This document shows, in pieces, positions 17,894-25,086 of a stretch of DNA of 64,000 nucleotides. The position numbers were made by a program, and so were the translations under genes. The stretch's first letter is position 1. Every line of letters begins with the position of its first letter. Below the pieces are notes generated by a model. That model saw only the letters and a program-made list of their open reading frames with translations, did not search any database and had not been told where the DNA came from. Origin of the DNA: Euryarchaeota archaeon UBA58 (lineage in GTDB: Archaea > Thermoplasmatota > Poseidoniia > Poseidoniales > Thalassarchaeaceae); NCBI GenBank assembly GCA_002498525.1, contig DAHR01000005.1, forward strand, positions 95,240-159,239, read 5' to 3'.

Positions 17894-19360
17894 TCAATCC
17901 GCCAAGGAAAGGGCAATCCGCCGAACTTCGGAAGCAGCATCCGACATACGGTGACCCATGCTCTCGGGCTGCATGCCTGATGCCAGAGTAGTCCTCACCA
18001 CCGTTGAGGTCAGGGTCACCCCCTCCTCACTGCGCAGGGTCACTTGGACTGGGTGAGGGCCGGATGCAGAATCGGGCCAAGCGAGGCCTATCCAGAGGAT
18101 GACCGATTCGTCGAGCAATTGGCCGAGGCTCTCGACGGTTCCGCTTCTATCCAACTCGACATCCAGAGGATGATGCGGTTGTATCGATGATTCTGCATAT
18201 ATCCTGAGAGTCTGGACCTCTGGCTCTCCCTCTGCTGCGAGGATCTCCACTTCGATGATTTGTGAGAGCGCCGAATGATTGTGTATCATCACGAAAAGAT
18301 CGCCTTGACCCTGCCCACATCGAGGCGGTAGATCGAGATCGAGGCGCCAAGCCTCCTCAGTCAAAGTAGGATCGCCTCGTATCGTCGAGTCTTGCAGCCG
18401 GTCAGTGAGTCGAAAGAGTCCCGGCTGCCAGGCTCGAGTATGAGCTAGTAATCTGCGCAGAGCAGAGATGTTGAAGATTGAATGATTCGAAATCAGACCA
18501 TCGATCGCCGAGACCTTGAAGACTCGTTTGGTCTCACTCAGCAAACCGTTCTCATCGAGCAGCCCGAGGTGATTGAGATGCAGGGCCTGCAGCAGATGTT
18601 CGACGGCGGAAGCAGCGGACTGATCCGAACGAACATCCCCTGCAAGAGATTTCATCCAGACGTCCCAAGCACCTGCCGTCTCTGGATCCAGATGGGCGAC
18701 CAGTAGATCCGTCATGACTCTGTCCAGTGCACTATCATGCAGGGTTGGAGCGTGCAGGGAGAGAAGAGGGAACGAATTGGAGCGCATAGGCATCGATGAT
18801 TCAAGACGAAACGAATTCAACGCGCAGACCAGCCCGAGCGACACCGTCGCTCCAAGCAGAATCGAAGCGAGAGTCGGCCCTGAATCAAGATTCCACAGAG
18901 ATGTCAACGCCGCAGTTCCAAGAGCCGCAGACGATATTCGCACGCGCTCACGAACTCGGCGCTCGTCAAGCGTGTTGAGAATCCGCTCGACCCCCGGATA
19001 GGCATTCATCGAGCGTTGACCTCCGCCCCGAAGCAGGAGTCGGTCTCGCGCCGACATTCGAGCGAATGAGGCAGCCGCGAGAGTCGGAAGAAACGTCAGG
19101 GTGAGCAAGGCATGCACTCCTATGGCGACCTCGAAAGACGCGTGCCGCCAGTCGATGAACAAGAGCAGGGCGGTGACGGGGGCGATTATCGAGAAGAGCA
19201 GACGAAGTTGAGGCAGAGGTGAGGTGGTGGCGAGTCTGGTCCAGAAGCGGCGTCCTGTATCCCGAGATCTGACTCTGCGACTCAATGCCTGTTCCTGCCG
19301 AAGATGCAGTTCACTCTGCTCCGCATAGGGAGTCGGAAGAGATTTGGCACCACCTTTCAC
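17894..19360 (-). CDS. Membrane protein of unknown function
   Basis: The 488-residue protein was not recognised. An Arg-rich N-terminus is followed by two membrane helices (LRLLFSIIAPVTALLLFIDW, about 53-70; VAIGVHALLTLTFLPTLAAA, about 77-96). Two more hydrophobic segments lie near 145-180 (ISSAALGTAALTSLWNL; ILLGATVSLGLVCAL). The rest, about 300 residues, is soluble. It has a helical part with HLLQALHLNHLGLLDENGLL and a C-terminal beta-rich part (GDLFVMIHNHSALSQIIEVEIL) that looks like an Ig-like domain. Four helices and a large cytoplasmic or external tail suggest a scaffold or sensor. It ends 105 bases upstream of the flavoprotein start, so cotranscription is possible. Confidence 0.65.
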   Translation of the reverse strand: MKGGAKSLPTPYAEQSELHLRQEQALSRRVRSRDTGRRFWTRLATTSPLPQLRLLFSIIAPVTALLLFIDWRHASFEVAIGVHALLTLTFLPTLAAASFARMSARDRLLLRGGGQRSMNAYPGVERILNTLDERRVRERVRISSAALGTAALTSLWNLDSGPTLASILLGATVSLGLVCALNSFRLESSMPMRSNSFPLLSLHAPTLHDSALDRVMTDLLVAHLDPETAGAWDVWMKSLAGDVRSDQSAASAVEHLLQALHLNHLGLLDENGLLSETKRVFKVSAIDGLISNHSIFNISALRRLLAHTRAWQPGLFRLTDRLQDSTIRGDPTLTEEAWRLDLDLPPRCGQGQGDLFVMIHNHSALSQIIEVEILAAEGEPEVQTLRIYAESSIQPHHPLDVELDRSGTVESLGQLLDESVILWIGLAWPDSASGPHPVQVTLRSEEGVTLTSTVVRTTLASGMQPESMGHRMSDAASEVRRIALSLAD

Positions 19361-19467
19361 AATCGCCGGACATCATTCTTGGCTTGATTGTCTCCCCCCT
19401 CTTGGGGCTCAAAGTGGTGTGTTGTGCGACCCTCACATTTCTTTGGGGGAGTGTGGTCGCCAATGAC

Positions 19468-19545
19468 GGGCGCGTAGCATAGCCTGGATAATGCACCGGC
19501 CTCCTAAGCCGGGGACCGCGGGTTCGAATCCTGCCGCGCCCGCCA
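19468..19545 (+). tRNA. tRNA-Arg (anticodon CCT), CCA encoded
   Basis: A full cloverleaf can be folded. The acceptor GGGCGCG (19468-19474) pairs with CGCGCCC (19535-19541). The D arm is GCAT/ATGC. The anticodon stem CCGGC/GCCGG encloses the loop CTCCTAA, with CCT at 19503-19505. The T arm GCGGG/CCTGC has the loop TTCGAAT. The discriminator is G (19542), followed by a genomically encoded CCA (19543-19545). No intron is present. CCT reads AGG, making this tRNA-Arg. Confidence 0.95.
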
Positions 19546-19587
19546 GAAATCACTACTCGACTAGGGTGCGGCTCGGATTCGGTGGAT

Positions 19588-20727
19588 TCAGCCGAAGGCT
19601 AGGCCATGACGGTGACCTGATTCTGCGACTTTGTGAAGGAAATTCTCGAATGGAATCCTCGCGTGGATCGAGGTGCGGATCTGAGTGTCGCAATCTGCGA
19701 GGAAGGTCAGCAATTCCTCACGTAGGTCGTCGGACAGTGAGAGACGGCGGCCGACGAGGACATCGTGGAGTTGAGCGATCAAATCATCCGCTTGCAGACC
19801 GTGGTCGTTCATCAGTCGGTCGACCTCGGCCAGAGCGCCGGCCAGAACCTTGGTCTTGCGGCCTCTGACGGTCTCCCAGCGCCATTCGACGACTCTTCCG
19901 CGCAGAGCAAGTTCGAGTAGGTGCCGGCCCGCCTGCAGAGTCGTCGCCTGAACCAATCGATGAACTGCGGAGCGATCTCTCGTGTAGCCACGCGCATCGA
20001 GCATCTCGAGGGTGAATATGGCCTTGCGAAGATTGCCCTCAGCGATGTACGCGACATCCCCCAGAACCCCCTGATCGACCTCGATTGATTCCGCTGTCGA
20101 TATTCCTTCCATGGTGGTGATCACGACATCTCTCTCGGTGCCAGGGATTCGGATCATCCGAGTTCGCGATCTCAGCGCGTCGATCAGCCGAGATGGCGCC
20201 CGCGCGACGAGGATGAACCGCGAGGCGGAGCCCACAGTCTCCATCATCCGCCGCAAGTAGGCCTGCCTGATGCCACCAAGATGGTCTGCATCCTCGATGA
20301 CGATGAGCCGGCTGACTGGTATTCGGCCGGGAGTGATCTCGATTTCGGTTCCGGCCGGCGCGACGTCGCCCTCAGCCGCAGTGATGATGCGACGGTCGTA
20401 AGCATCCAGACTCAATCTTCCAGCCAGTGTGTCGGCAGAACCGGCCCCGCCTGGCCGAAGGAATTCCTCGAATTTCGACATCGCCCCAGACTGGCGAACC
20501 AGATCTCGCGCCTGTAGAATGTGAGTCGTCGCCTGCCAGCCGGGACCGAGCATCTGGCGCGCGACCAAACGCCACGCAGTGGTCTTGCCAACCCCTGCCG
20601 GACCGGTGATGAGAAGATGGGGTGGTTCGGGCGCGAGGCTGGCACTCAGCAATGCATCTCTGACGGATTTGGGAACTGCCAATTCGTCGAAGGTGCGCGG
20701 TGCATGGATGCTGAGCCAACTCGCCAC
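19588..20727 (-). CDS. Replication factor C small-subunit-like AAA+ clamp loader, divergent
   Basis: The 379-residue protein has RFC-type AAA+ motifs. These are PRTFDEL at the N-terminus (as in RFC box II), Walker A GPAGVGKTT (about 42-50), Walker B LIVIEDADHL with ED-A-D in place of the usual DE-A-D, and LRSRTRMIRI where the SRC arginine-finger motif is expected. The sensor-1 region is VARAPSRLI, without the usual Asn. An insertion of about 35 residues (GGAGSADTLAGRL onward) precedes Walker B. The usual archaeal RFC small subunit is about 320 residues. These differences suggest a specialised third clamp-loader subunit or a paralogue rather than the main RfcS. It is convergent with the tRNA-Arg gene and may share a transcript with the RpoP-like gene upstream. 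Confidence 0.8.
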   Translation of the reverse strand: MASWLSIHAPRTFDELAVPKSVRDALLSASLAPEPPHLLITGPAGVGKTTAWRLVARQMLGPGWQATTHILQARDLVRQSGAMSKFEEFLRPGGAGSADTLAGRLSLDAYDRRIITAAEGDVAPAGTEIEITPGRIPVSRLIVIEDADHLGGIRQAYLRRMMETVGSASRFILVARAPSRLIDALRSRTRMIRIPGTERDVVITTMEGISTAESIEVDQGVLGDVAYIAEGNLRKAIFTLEMLDARGYTRDRSAVHRLVQATTLQAGRHLLELALRGRVVEWRWETVRGRKTKVLAGALAEVDRLMNDHGLQADDLIAQLHDVLVGRRLSLSDDLREELLTFLADCDTQIRTSIHARIPFENFLHKVAESGHRHGLAFG

Positions 20728-20767
20728 GTCGAAGCGTGAATGTGGTGGGTCTTGAAGTCCGCGTACC

Positions 20768-21037
20768 TCAGCGAGCTTTCAGTATCTTGTAACCGCTGAC
20801 CGAGCCTTCCTTGCGAGGTTTGACGAAGATGCGGTATCCACACTTGTGGCAGGATTTGCCCACAGCGCCGACCTCTATCCACTCGATGTGTCCACAGCGC
20901 AGACACTTGTAGCGGGTCTCCAGCGCATCCATTGGCGAGTCGCAGTGGTCGCAGGATACGTTGCCTTCACTGTCGTACGGCTTGCGGCCCGTGCGATTGC
21001 AGGAGCGGCACTTGTAGAGAGTCAGTCTGTTGACCAT
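20768..21037 (-). CDS. rpoP: RNA polymerase subunit P (Rpb12-like) with an extra N-terminal zinc ribbon
   Basis: The 89-residue protein contains two CxxC pairs in each half. The C-terminal half (YKCLRCGHIEW, then SCHKCGYRIFVKPRKEG, ending YKILKAR) matches archaeal RpoP, the small zinc-ribbon subunit equivalent to eukaryotic Rpb12, including the terminal basic K-x-AR. RpoP proteins are normally 45-50 residues. Here about 40 residues precede it with their own zinc ribbon (YKCRSCNRTG, then VSCDHCDSP). The extension is in frame with no internal stop, so it is a real fusion unless the true start is internal, where no good ATG is seen. Confidence is high for a zinc ribbon protein and moderate for RpoP. 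Confidence 0.72.
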   Translation of the reverse strand: MVNRLTLYKCRSCNRTGRKPYDSEGNVSCDHCDSPMDALETRYKCLRCGHIEWIEVGAVGKSCHKCGYRIFVKPRKEGSVSGYKILKAR

Positions 21038-21091
21038 TGAGCCGCCGACCTAGCAGCCCTTCTTCAACCTGCTCCCTGAGCAAAAAGGGCT

Positions 21092-21676
21092 CTAGCGAGC
21101 CCGACGGCAGATTTCCACAAAGTTCTCGAAAATCTTCGCGCCGTACTCCGAATCGTTGACTTCTGGATGGAATTGGAGGCCGAAGCGATCTTGTGATTTG
21201 TTCTCCATCGCTTGAACTCCACAGGATTCGCTGCTGGCTGTGACGCGGAATCCTGGGGGCGCTTCGATGACCTCGTCGTTATGACTCTCCCAGACTGTTT
21301 GGGATGTTGGCGTTTCGGCGAAGAGAGGACCCCCTCCCCCGAGCAATTCGATGGTTGCTGCACCGAATTCCGGTTTGGGCGCTTCACGGGCCCGCCCACC
21401 GTAGAATCCAGCCATGAATTGGTGCCCTGCACAGATACCGAGGATCGGAATGTCCAGCCCGAGATAGGCTGCACAGTTGCCTAGTTCTCCGGTGAGACCT
21501 ACGCGGGCTGCCCCTCCTGAGAGAACCAGACCGTCGAGTTCGCGGAGTTCGTCGAGTGGCGTGGTGTTGGAGAGAATCTGCGTGTCGACATCGAGGTAAC
21601 GCAGCATCCGCCACTCGCGGTGTGTCCACTGACCGCCGTTGTCGATGACGTCGATGACGAGTCGGTCATCACTCAT
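21092..21676 (-). CDS. guaAa: GMP synthase glutamine amidotransferase subunit
   Basis: This 194-residue class I glutamine amidotransferase has the nucleophile Cys82 in LGICAGHQ and the catalytic His170/Glu172 in LQFHPEV. The oxyanion-region motif LSGG is at 52-55. It supplies ammonia to the ATP pyrophosphatase subunit (GuaAb) that converts XMP to GMP. Archaea often encode the two halves separately, and the synthetase half is not in this window. The length is normal for the split form. The start ATG at 21676 has no strong ribosome site. Confidence 0.92.
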   Translation of the reverse strand: MSDDRLVIDVIDNGGQWTHREWRMLRYLDVDTQILSNTTPLDELRELDGLVLSGGAARVGLTGELGNCAAYLGLDIPILGICAGHQFMAGFYGGRAREAPKPEFGAATIELLGGGGPLFAETPTSQTVWESHNDEVIEAPPGFRVTASSESCGVQAMENKSQDRFGLQFHPEVNDSEYGAKIFENFVEICRRAR

Positions 21677-21787
21677 GTCGAAGTGGCGACGTCGGAGGAT
21701 GATGAATGATGCCCCCTCGCTGACTCGAATGGCGAACTTAGACCCGCGAGCGATTGAAATACGGGACGGTTGTCGTGCCGCTTCACA

Positions 21788-21863
21788 GCCCTGATGGTGT
21801 AGTGGCCTATCATGCAGCCCTGTCGAGGCTGCGACCCGGGTTCAAATCCCGGTCGGGGCGCCA
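21788..21863 (+). tRNA. tRNA-Asp (anticodon GTC), CCA encoded
   Basis: The acceptor GCCCTGA (21788-21794) pairs with TCGGGGC (21853-21859). The anticodon stem CAGCC/GGCTG encloses the loop CTGTCGA, with GTC at 21822-21824. The T-arm loop is TTCAAAT. The discriminator G at 21860 is followed by CCA at 21861-21863. The D arm (TGGTGTAGTGGCCTATCATG) is the classic archaeal tRNA-Asp sequence. No intron is present. Confidence 0.95.
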
Positions 21864-21968
21864 ATTTCTACTATCTGCCCCGGCCTCACCAGTGCTGCTG
21901 AGTTCTGTTCTTCAGACATGCAAATCGTTGGAAATTGATCGTTGACAATTGAATTGAGTCTGAAAGTT

Positions 21969-21982
21969 CCGGTCGGGCGCCA
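21969..21982 (+). repeat. Partial copy of the tRNA-Asp 3' end
   Basis: CCGGTCGGGCGCCA repeats the last 15 bases of the tRNA-Asp gene (21849-21863) with one G deleted, 120 bases downstream. It immediately abuts the stop codon of the zinc-finger protein gene. Duplicated tRNA 3' ends are typical attachment-site scars of integrases, but no integrase gene is present between or near the copies, so this is only a candidate. Confidence 0.4.
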
Positions 21983-21983
21983 C

Positions 21984-23504
21984 TTAACTCGCAGGCCTGT
22001 TAACATCGGATATCCATCCGAGGATGTCGCCTGCAATCTGGATTGATTCGATCAAAGAAGGGGGTGTAATAGCGCAGAGTTTCACTCCCTTAGACCAAAT
22101 CTCGAGGAGGGGTCCATTTTCGACATCCTTCTCGCTATCGAGTATGGAATAGTCGATGAATCCTAGATTGTCAGATGCGCTCGGATAAACCCTCCACGAG
22201 TCTTTTGCAGACGATATCAGTGGTTCCAACTCCTTGAGGAGCGAATCGATGTCGTTGGACGGATTGGGGATAGTGTGCTCCTTGCCGTCGATATTGCACA
22301 GCAACTCTGAGCCCAACACAGGGTACGCAGAGCTCACAACCATAAGGTCGGACCTCCCAACCATAGAGTCGGACCATCCATCGATGCTGGCCCTAACCTT
22401 TTTGAGGTCAACATTTTCCGTGTATTGCAGAAATTCGTCGTAGGCCTCAAGGCTTTCATCTTCATGCCAATAAGCCCCAGACCAGTGAAACATGAGGTGA
22501 TTCAGCGTGGTGTCTTCTTCCCCAGTCAGCATGGACCTCAGTCTATCGATTGGTCTGACCTGTTCTTGGTCCTGTGCATAGAAGTGAGAGATCTTCTTGC
22601 CTCCTCTCCAATGCTCGAAGACCGCTACTCCGTCCCTGATATTGTCGCCATCGATGTCGCCATCGTGAGTGAACTGAACGAACTCGGCCTCGTCGAGTCC
22701 GAGGTCCACTATCCAGAACTTCTTGGCCTTCCCCAACTTCTTTACCAGGCCGTCTATATTCTTCGAGAGGATGGCTTTGTTAGCACCATCGATGTTGTAG
22801 CGCAGAACCTCAGCGTCAATGTTTGACCCGCGAAGGGGTTTGAGGTACACTTCGGCGGCGTCGGAGTCTTGGTGCAGGTAGCACAGGCCCGACCCCCTAA
22901 ACACCATCCGGCTGCACTTATTCCTACCGTTGTTCATAGTATGCAGACAGTATGTCACCTTGGCTATAGCTTGTCCATTTGAGGGTTTTTTTCCATTGGT
23001 TATCTTGCCATTGGTGAACTTGCCTGATTTAGATCTGCCTAGAGCCTCTGCTCCGGCGCCGCCGAGGGCGGCGGGGGCAAGACAACATTCCAAGGGGAGG
23101 TTTGGGAGGCCACGGTCGAACGCACCGATATCAAGCAAGAAAATAACGAAGATGAGAGCGAGAAATATCCCTATGATGAATCGGATGGCAATATCTTCGC
23201 TTTCGTCGGGGTCCGGCTTGGCCACCGATCGCTCGCCCCCCTTGTTGGCATCCTCCCTATCGGCTAAGTCCGACCCGTGAAGTGCTTTGAGGTACACTTC
23301 GGCGGCGTCGGAGTCTTGGTGCTGGTAGCACAGGCCCGACCCCCTAAACACCATCCGACTGCACTTTTTCTTACCCTTGTTCGTAGTATGCAGACAGTAC
23401 GTCTCCTTGGCTAGAAGAGACTTGCCGTGCTTGTGGCAGAACTGGCTATGGGACATCACCCTCGTTTTGCAGCCGTCAACCGAGCATGGACCTCCAACTG
23501 CCAT
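21984..23504 (-). CDS. Membrane protein with three Cys/His zinc-finger-like motifs and internal duplication
   Basis: I do not recognise the family. The 506-residue protein starts with a C-x4-C-x10-C-x2-H motif (Cys7, Cys12, Cys23, His26). A second motif C-x10-C-x10-C-x2-H follows (Cys37, Cys48, Cys59, His62), then a single membrane helix (about 105-127, IAIRFIIGIFLALIFVIFLL). A near-identical third motif comes next (Cys186, Cys197, Cys208, His211), followed by a soluble C-terminal domain of about 290 residues with HDGDIDGDNIRDGVAVFEHW, an EF-hand-like or dockerin-like acidic loop. Motifs two and three lie in a 143-base segment repeated with about 92% identity. The gene begins four bases after the stop of the next zinc-finger gene, so the two form an operon. 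It lies directly downstream of tRNA-Asp and the partial tRNA copy. Confidence 0.72.
   Translation of the reverse strand: MAVGGPCSVDGCKTRVMSHSQFCHKHGKSLLAKETYCLHTTNKGKKKCSRMVFRGSGLCYQHQDSDAAEVYLKALHGSDLADREDANKGGERSVAKPDPDESEDIAIRFIIGIFLALIFVIFLLDIGAFDRGLPNLPLECCLAPAALGGAGAEALGRSKSGKFTNGKITNGKKPSNGQAIAKVTYCLHTMNNGRNKCSRMVFRGSGLCYLHQDSDAAEVYLKPLRGSNIDAEVLRYNIDGANKAILSKNIDGLVKKLGKAKKFWIVDLGLDEAEFVQFTHDGDIDGDNIRDGVAVFEHWRGGKKISHFYAQDQEQVRPIDRLRSMLTGEEDTTLNHLMFHWSGAYWHEDESLEAYDEFLQYTENVDLKKVRASIDGWSDSMVGRSDLMVVSSAYPVLGSELLCNIDGKEHTIPNPSNDIDSLLKELEPLISSAKDSWRVYPSASDNLGFIDYSILDSEKDVENGPLLEIWSKGVKLCAITPPSLIESIQIAGDILGWISDVNRPAS
22825..22967 (-). repeat. Intragenic duplicated segment, copy A
   Basis: This 143-base stretch matches 23272-23414 without gaps and with about 12 mismatches by hand alignment (about 92% identity). 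It encodes the C-x10-C-x10-C-x2-H motif plus the following DSDAAEVYLK segment. The high nucleotide identity, beyond what the protein would require, indicates a recent duplication or ongoing gene conversion. Confidence 0.9.
23272..23414 (-). repeat. Intragenic duplicated segment, copy B
   Basis: This is the partner of 22825-22967, in the same orientation and the same reading frame, 304 bases apart. The membrane helix of the protein is encoded between the two copies. Confidence 0.9.
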
Positions 23505-23508
23505 GTTA

Positions 23509-23826
23509 TCACTCCGGCTGGCCTTCCCACCAGCCAGATTCGGTATCGGCCTCCGAATCCGGCTCGGCTTCGGGTTCTGGCTCTGTGGGTGCTGTGTCTT
23601 GGTGCTTCCAGCAGTAGTCGGTTGACCTGTATGTCAAGGTGCGGCAGCCGTCGAGAGCGCAACTCCGGTCCTGCCTTTCGACATGAGGATACCTTTCCCG
23701 AAGTTCTTCTGGATTGCTCAACTTGACTTTAGGTTGGTGCCGGGAATTCCCTGCCCCGGCTAACGCTGCTCCTCCTCCGAGCAAATCAGCCATGCAGCAA
23801 AAAAGATCGAGAAGCGGGAAAGGCAC
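23509..23826 (-). CDS. Small protein with one Cys/His zinc-finger-like motif
   Basis: The 105-residue frame begins with GTG; an ATG at 23793 gives a 94-residue version and may be the real start. A motif CALDGCRTLTYRSTDYCWKH has the same C-x4-C-x10-C-x2-H spacing as the N-terminus of the downstream gene. The N-terminal part (FCCMADLLGGGAALAGAG) resembles the Cys-Cys and Gly/Ala-rich linker after the membrane helix of that protein, so the two are probably distant paralogues. The C-terminus is a low-complexity acidic tail (EPEPEAEPDSEAD). The genes are four bases apart. No known function. Confidence 0.6.
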   Translation of the reverse strand: MPFPLLDLFCCMADLLGGGAALAGAGNSRHQPKVKLSNPEELRERYPHVERQDRSCALDGCRTLTYRSTDYCWKHQDTAPTEPEPEAEPDSEADTESGWWEGQPE

Positions 23827-23859
23827 GGAAATTCATCGAAGGATTTGTCATAAGTCTGC

Positions 23860-25086
23860 CTACGGCATTGGGGCTATCCATGCCTCGAAGGAGCATAGGC
23901 GCAGGGTGCTGCTGTAATCGCGCTTGATTCTCAACTCGGGCTCGGGCGTGCCCTCCAGACGGGGGGGGAGGGCGGAGCGGATGGCGGCGTTAGCAGCGTC
24001 GATCTCAGATTCTGCAACCACCACTCTGCCCCTGATCATGGAGGGGGAGGTTCTGTCAAGCAAGGGAGCGAGCGTCGGTAGGAACTCGATGGTACGATGA
24101 GGGAGATTGACAAGGACGAGGTCCCAATCACCTGCGATGGTCGTGTTCCCTGCCAGTTCGGTGGCGTCGGCCACCCCAACCATCCTGTCATCGTGAATCC
24201 GCGCGAGGCGGCTCGGCTCGCTCGGGTAGTCCCTGCGGTCCCAGCGACGCAGGTTGTCGAACAGCATCTCCACCGCGTCGGGGTTCAGATCGGAGGCTAG
24301 TACATCCCCCACCAAACCGGGTTCGGCCAGCAGTGTCGCGAGCGCGGGGCCGACCCCACAGAATGGGTCGCAGACTCGCAAGGGACGGCCGAGTACTCCG
24401 CGCAATTCCTTGGCAAGTGCGAGAGTCTCCAATCTCTCAGTCTGCAACTTGGTCGAGAAATAAGCGCGGGTTGGGTCACAGCGAATTCTGCGTCCACTTT
24501 CTTTGACGAACACCGATGTCGAGAGGCTCTCTTCGGGGACTTCAGCAAGCCCTGTTCCAGTCCATGATTCACCGTCGATTAGCACGCCGATAGGGCGCAG
24601 TTCACGTATTCTGAACTCTCCTTGGACGCCTCCATCAGCCAGTATCAAGCGAATGTGAGGATGCGAAGCCAACTTCGCTCGAGCAATCGCCTCCTCGTAT
24701 TCCTCGACTTCCTCGTCGATTCGAACGATCATCATGTCGCCAACGAATTCGTGATTCGAAGGCCACGCCTCACCGTGTTCCTCGACACACTCCTGACCTA
24801 CTTCAGCTGCGAGTAATTTCCACCAATCATTCTCGAACCTCTCATCTTCTGCTCCCTCACACATCTCTATTCCGAATCGCCTGAGAGGTTCAGACAACTC
24901 GACCGGCGCGCTTGCAGCGAGAGGAATCAAGCGCGCCGAGCCGTCTTCGGCCGGAACAACGCGCATGCCATCGGCCAGCCAATCGGCTTTCCGCAAGAAG
25001 ACGAGCACAGACTCGACCTCGCGATTAGGGACTCTCAGATGGCGCATCACGTTGATGATGGGCAGACGTGCCCCCCGCTTCACCAT
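23860..25086 (-). CDS. trm5: tRNA (guanine37-N1)-methyltransferase Trm5
   Basis: This class I methyltransferase makes m1G37 in tRNA, preventing frameshifts. The 408-residue protein has an N-terminal D1-like region (ARLPIINVMRHLRVPNREVE), the GEFRIRELRPIGV strand, then AYFSTKLQTERLETLAL. The SAM-binding motif I follows as VCDPFCGVGPALATLL, then ASDLNPDAVEMLFDNL and the active-site-like LVNLPHRTIEFL. The fold order is that of archaeal Trm5, including the NLP motif. The chosen ATG (complement of 25084-25086) keeps the first beta strand, which aligns with the N-terminus of known Trm5. It overlaps the divergent dph5 start codon. A start at 25047 is an alternative, and an ATG at 25167 lies inside the divergent gene and is unlikely. 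Confidence 0.88.
   Translation of the reverse strand: MVKRGARLPIINVMRHLRVPNREVESVLVFLRKADWLADGMRVVPAEDGSARLIPLAASAPVELSEPLRRFGIEMCEGAEDERFENDWWKLLAAEVGQECVEEHGEAWPSNHEFVGDMMIVRIDEEVEEYEEAIARAKLASHPHIRLILADGGVQGEFRIRELRPIGVLIDGESWTGTGLAEVPEESLSTSVFVKESGRRIRCDPTRAYFSTKLQTERLETLALAKELRGVLGRPLRVCDPFCGVGPALATLLAEPGLVGDVLASDLNPDAVEMLFDNLRRWDRRDYPSEPSRLARIHDDRMVGVADATELAGNTTIAGDWDLVLVNLPHRTIEFLPTLAPLLDRTSPSMIRGRVVVAESEIDAANAAIRSALPPRLEGTPEPELRIKRDYSSTLRLCSFEAWIAPMP

Noticed and set aside
19361..19467. Possible small gene or RNA upstream of tRNA-Arg
   Set aside because: A C/G-rich hairpin-like patch (CCCCCCTCTTGGGG) is present, but no start, conserved fold or TATA box stands out. I see nothing in this gap that can be supported.
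22825..23414. Repeats in the zinc-finger gene as a CRISPR array or transposon
   Set aside because: There are only two copies of 143 bases, both in frame within one gene. There are no short regular spacers and no transposase.
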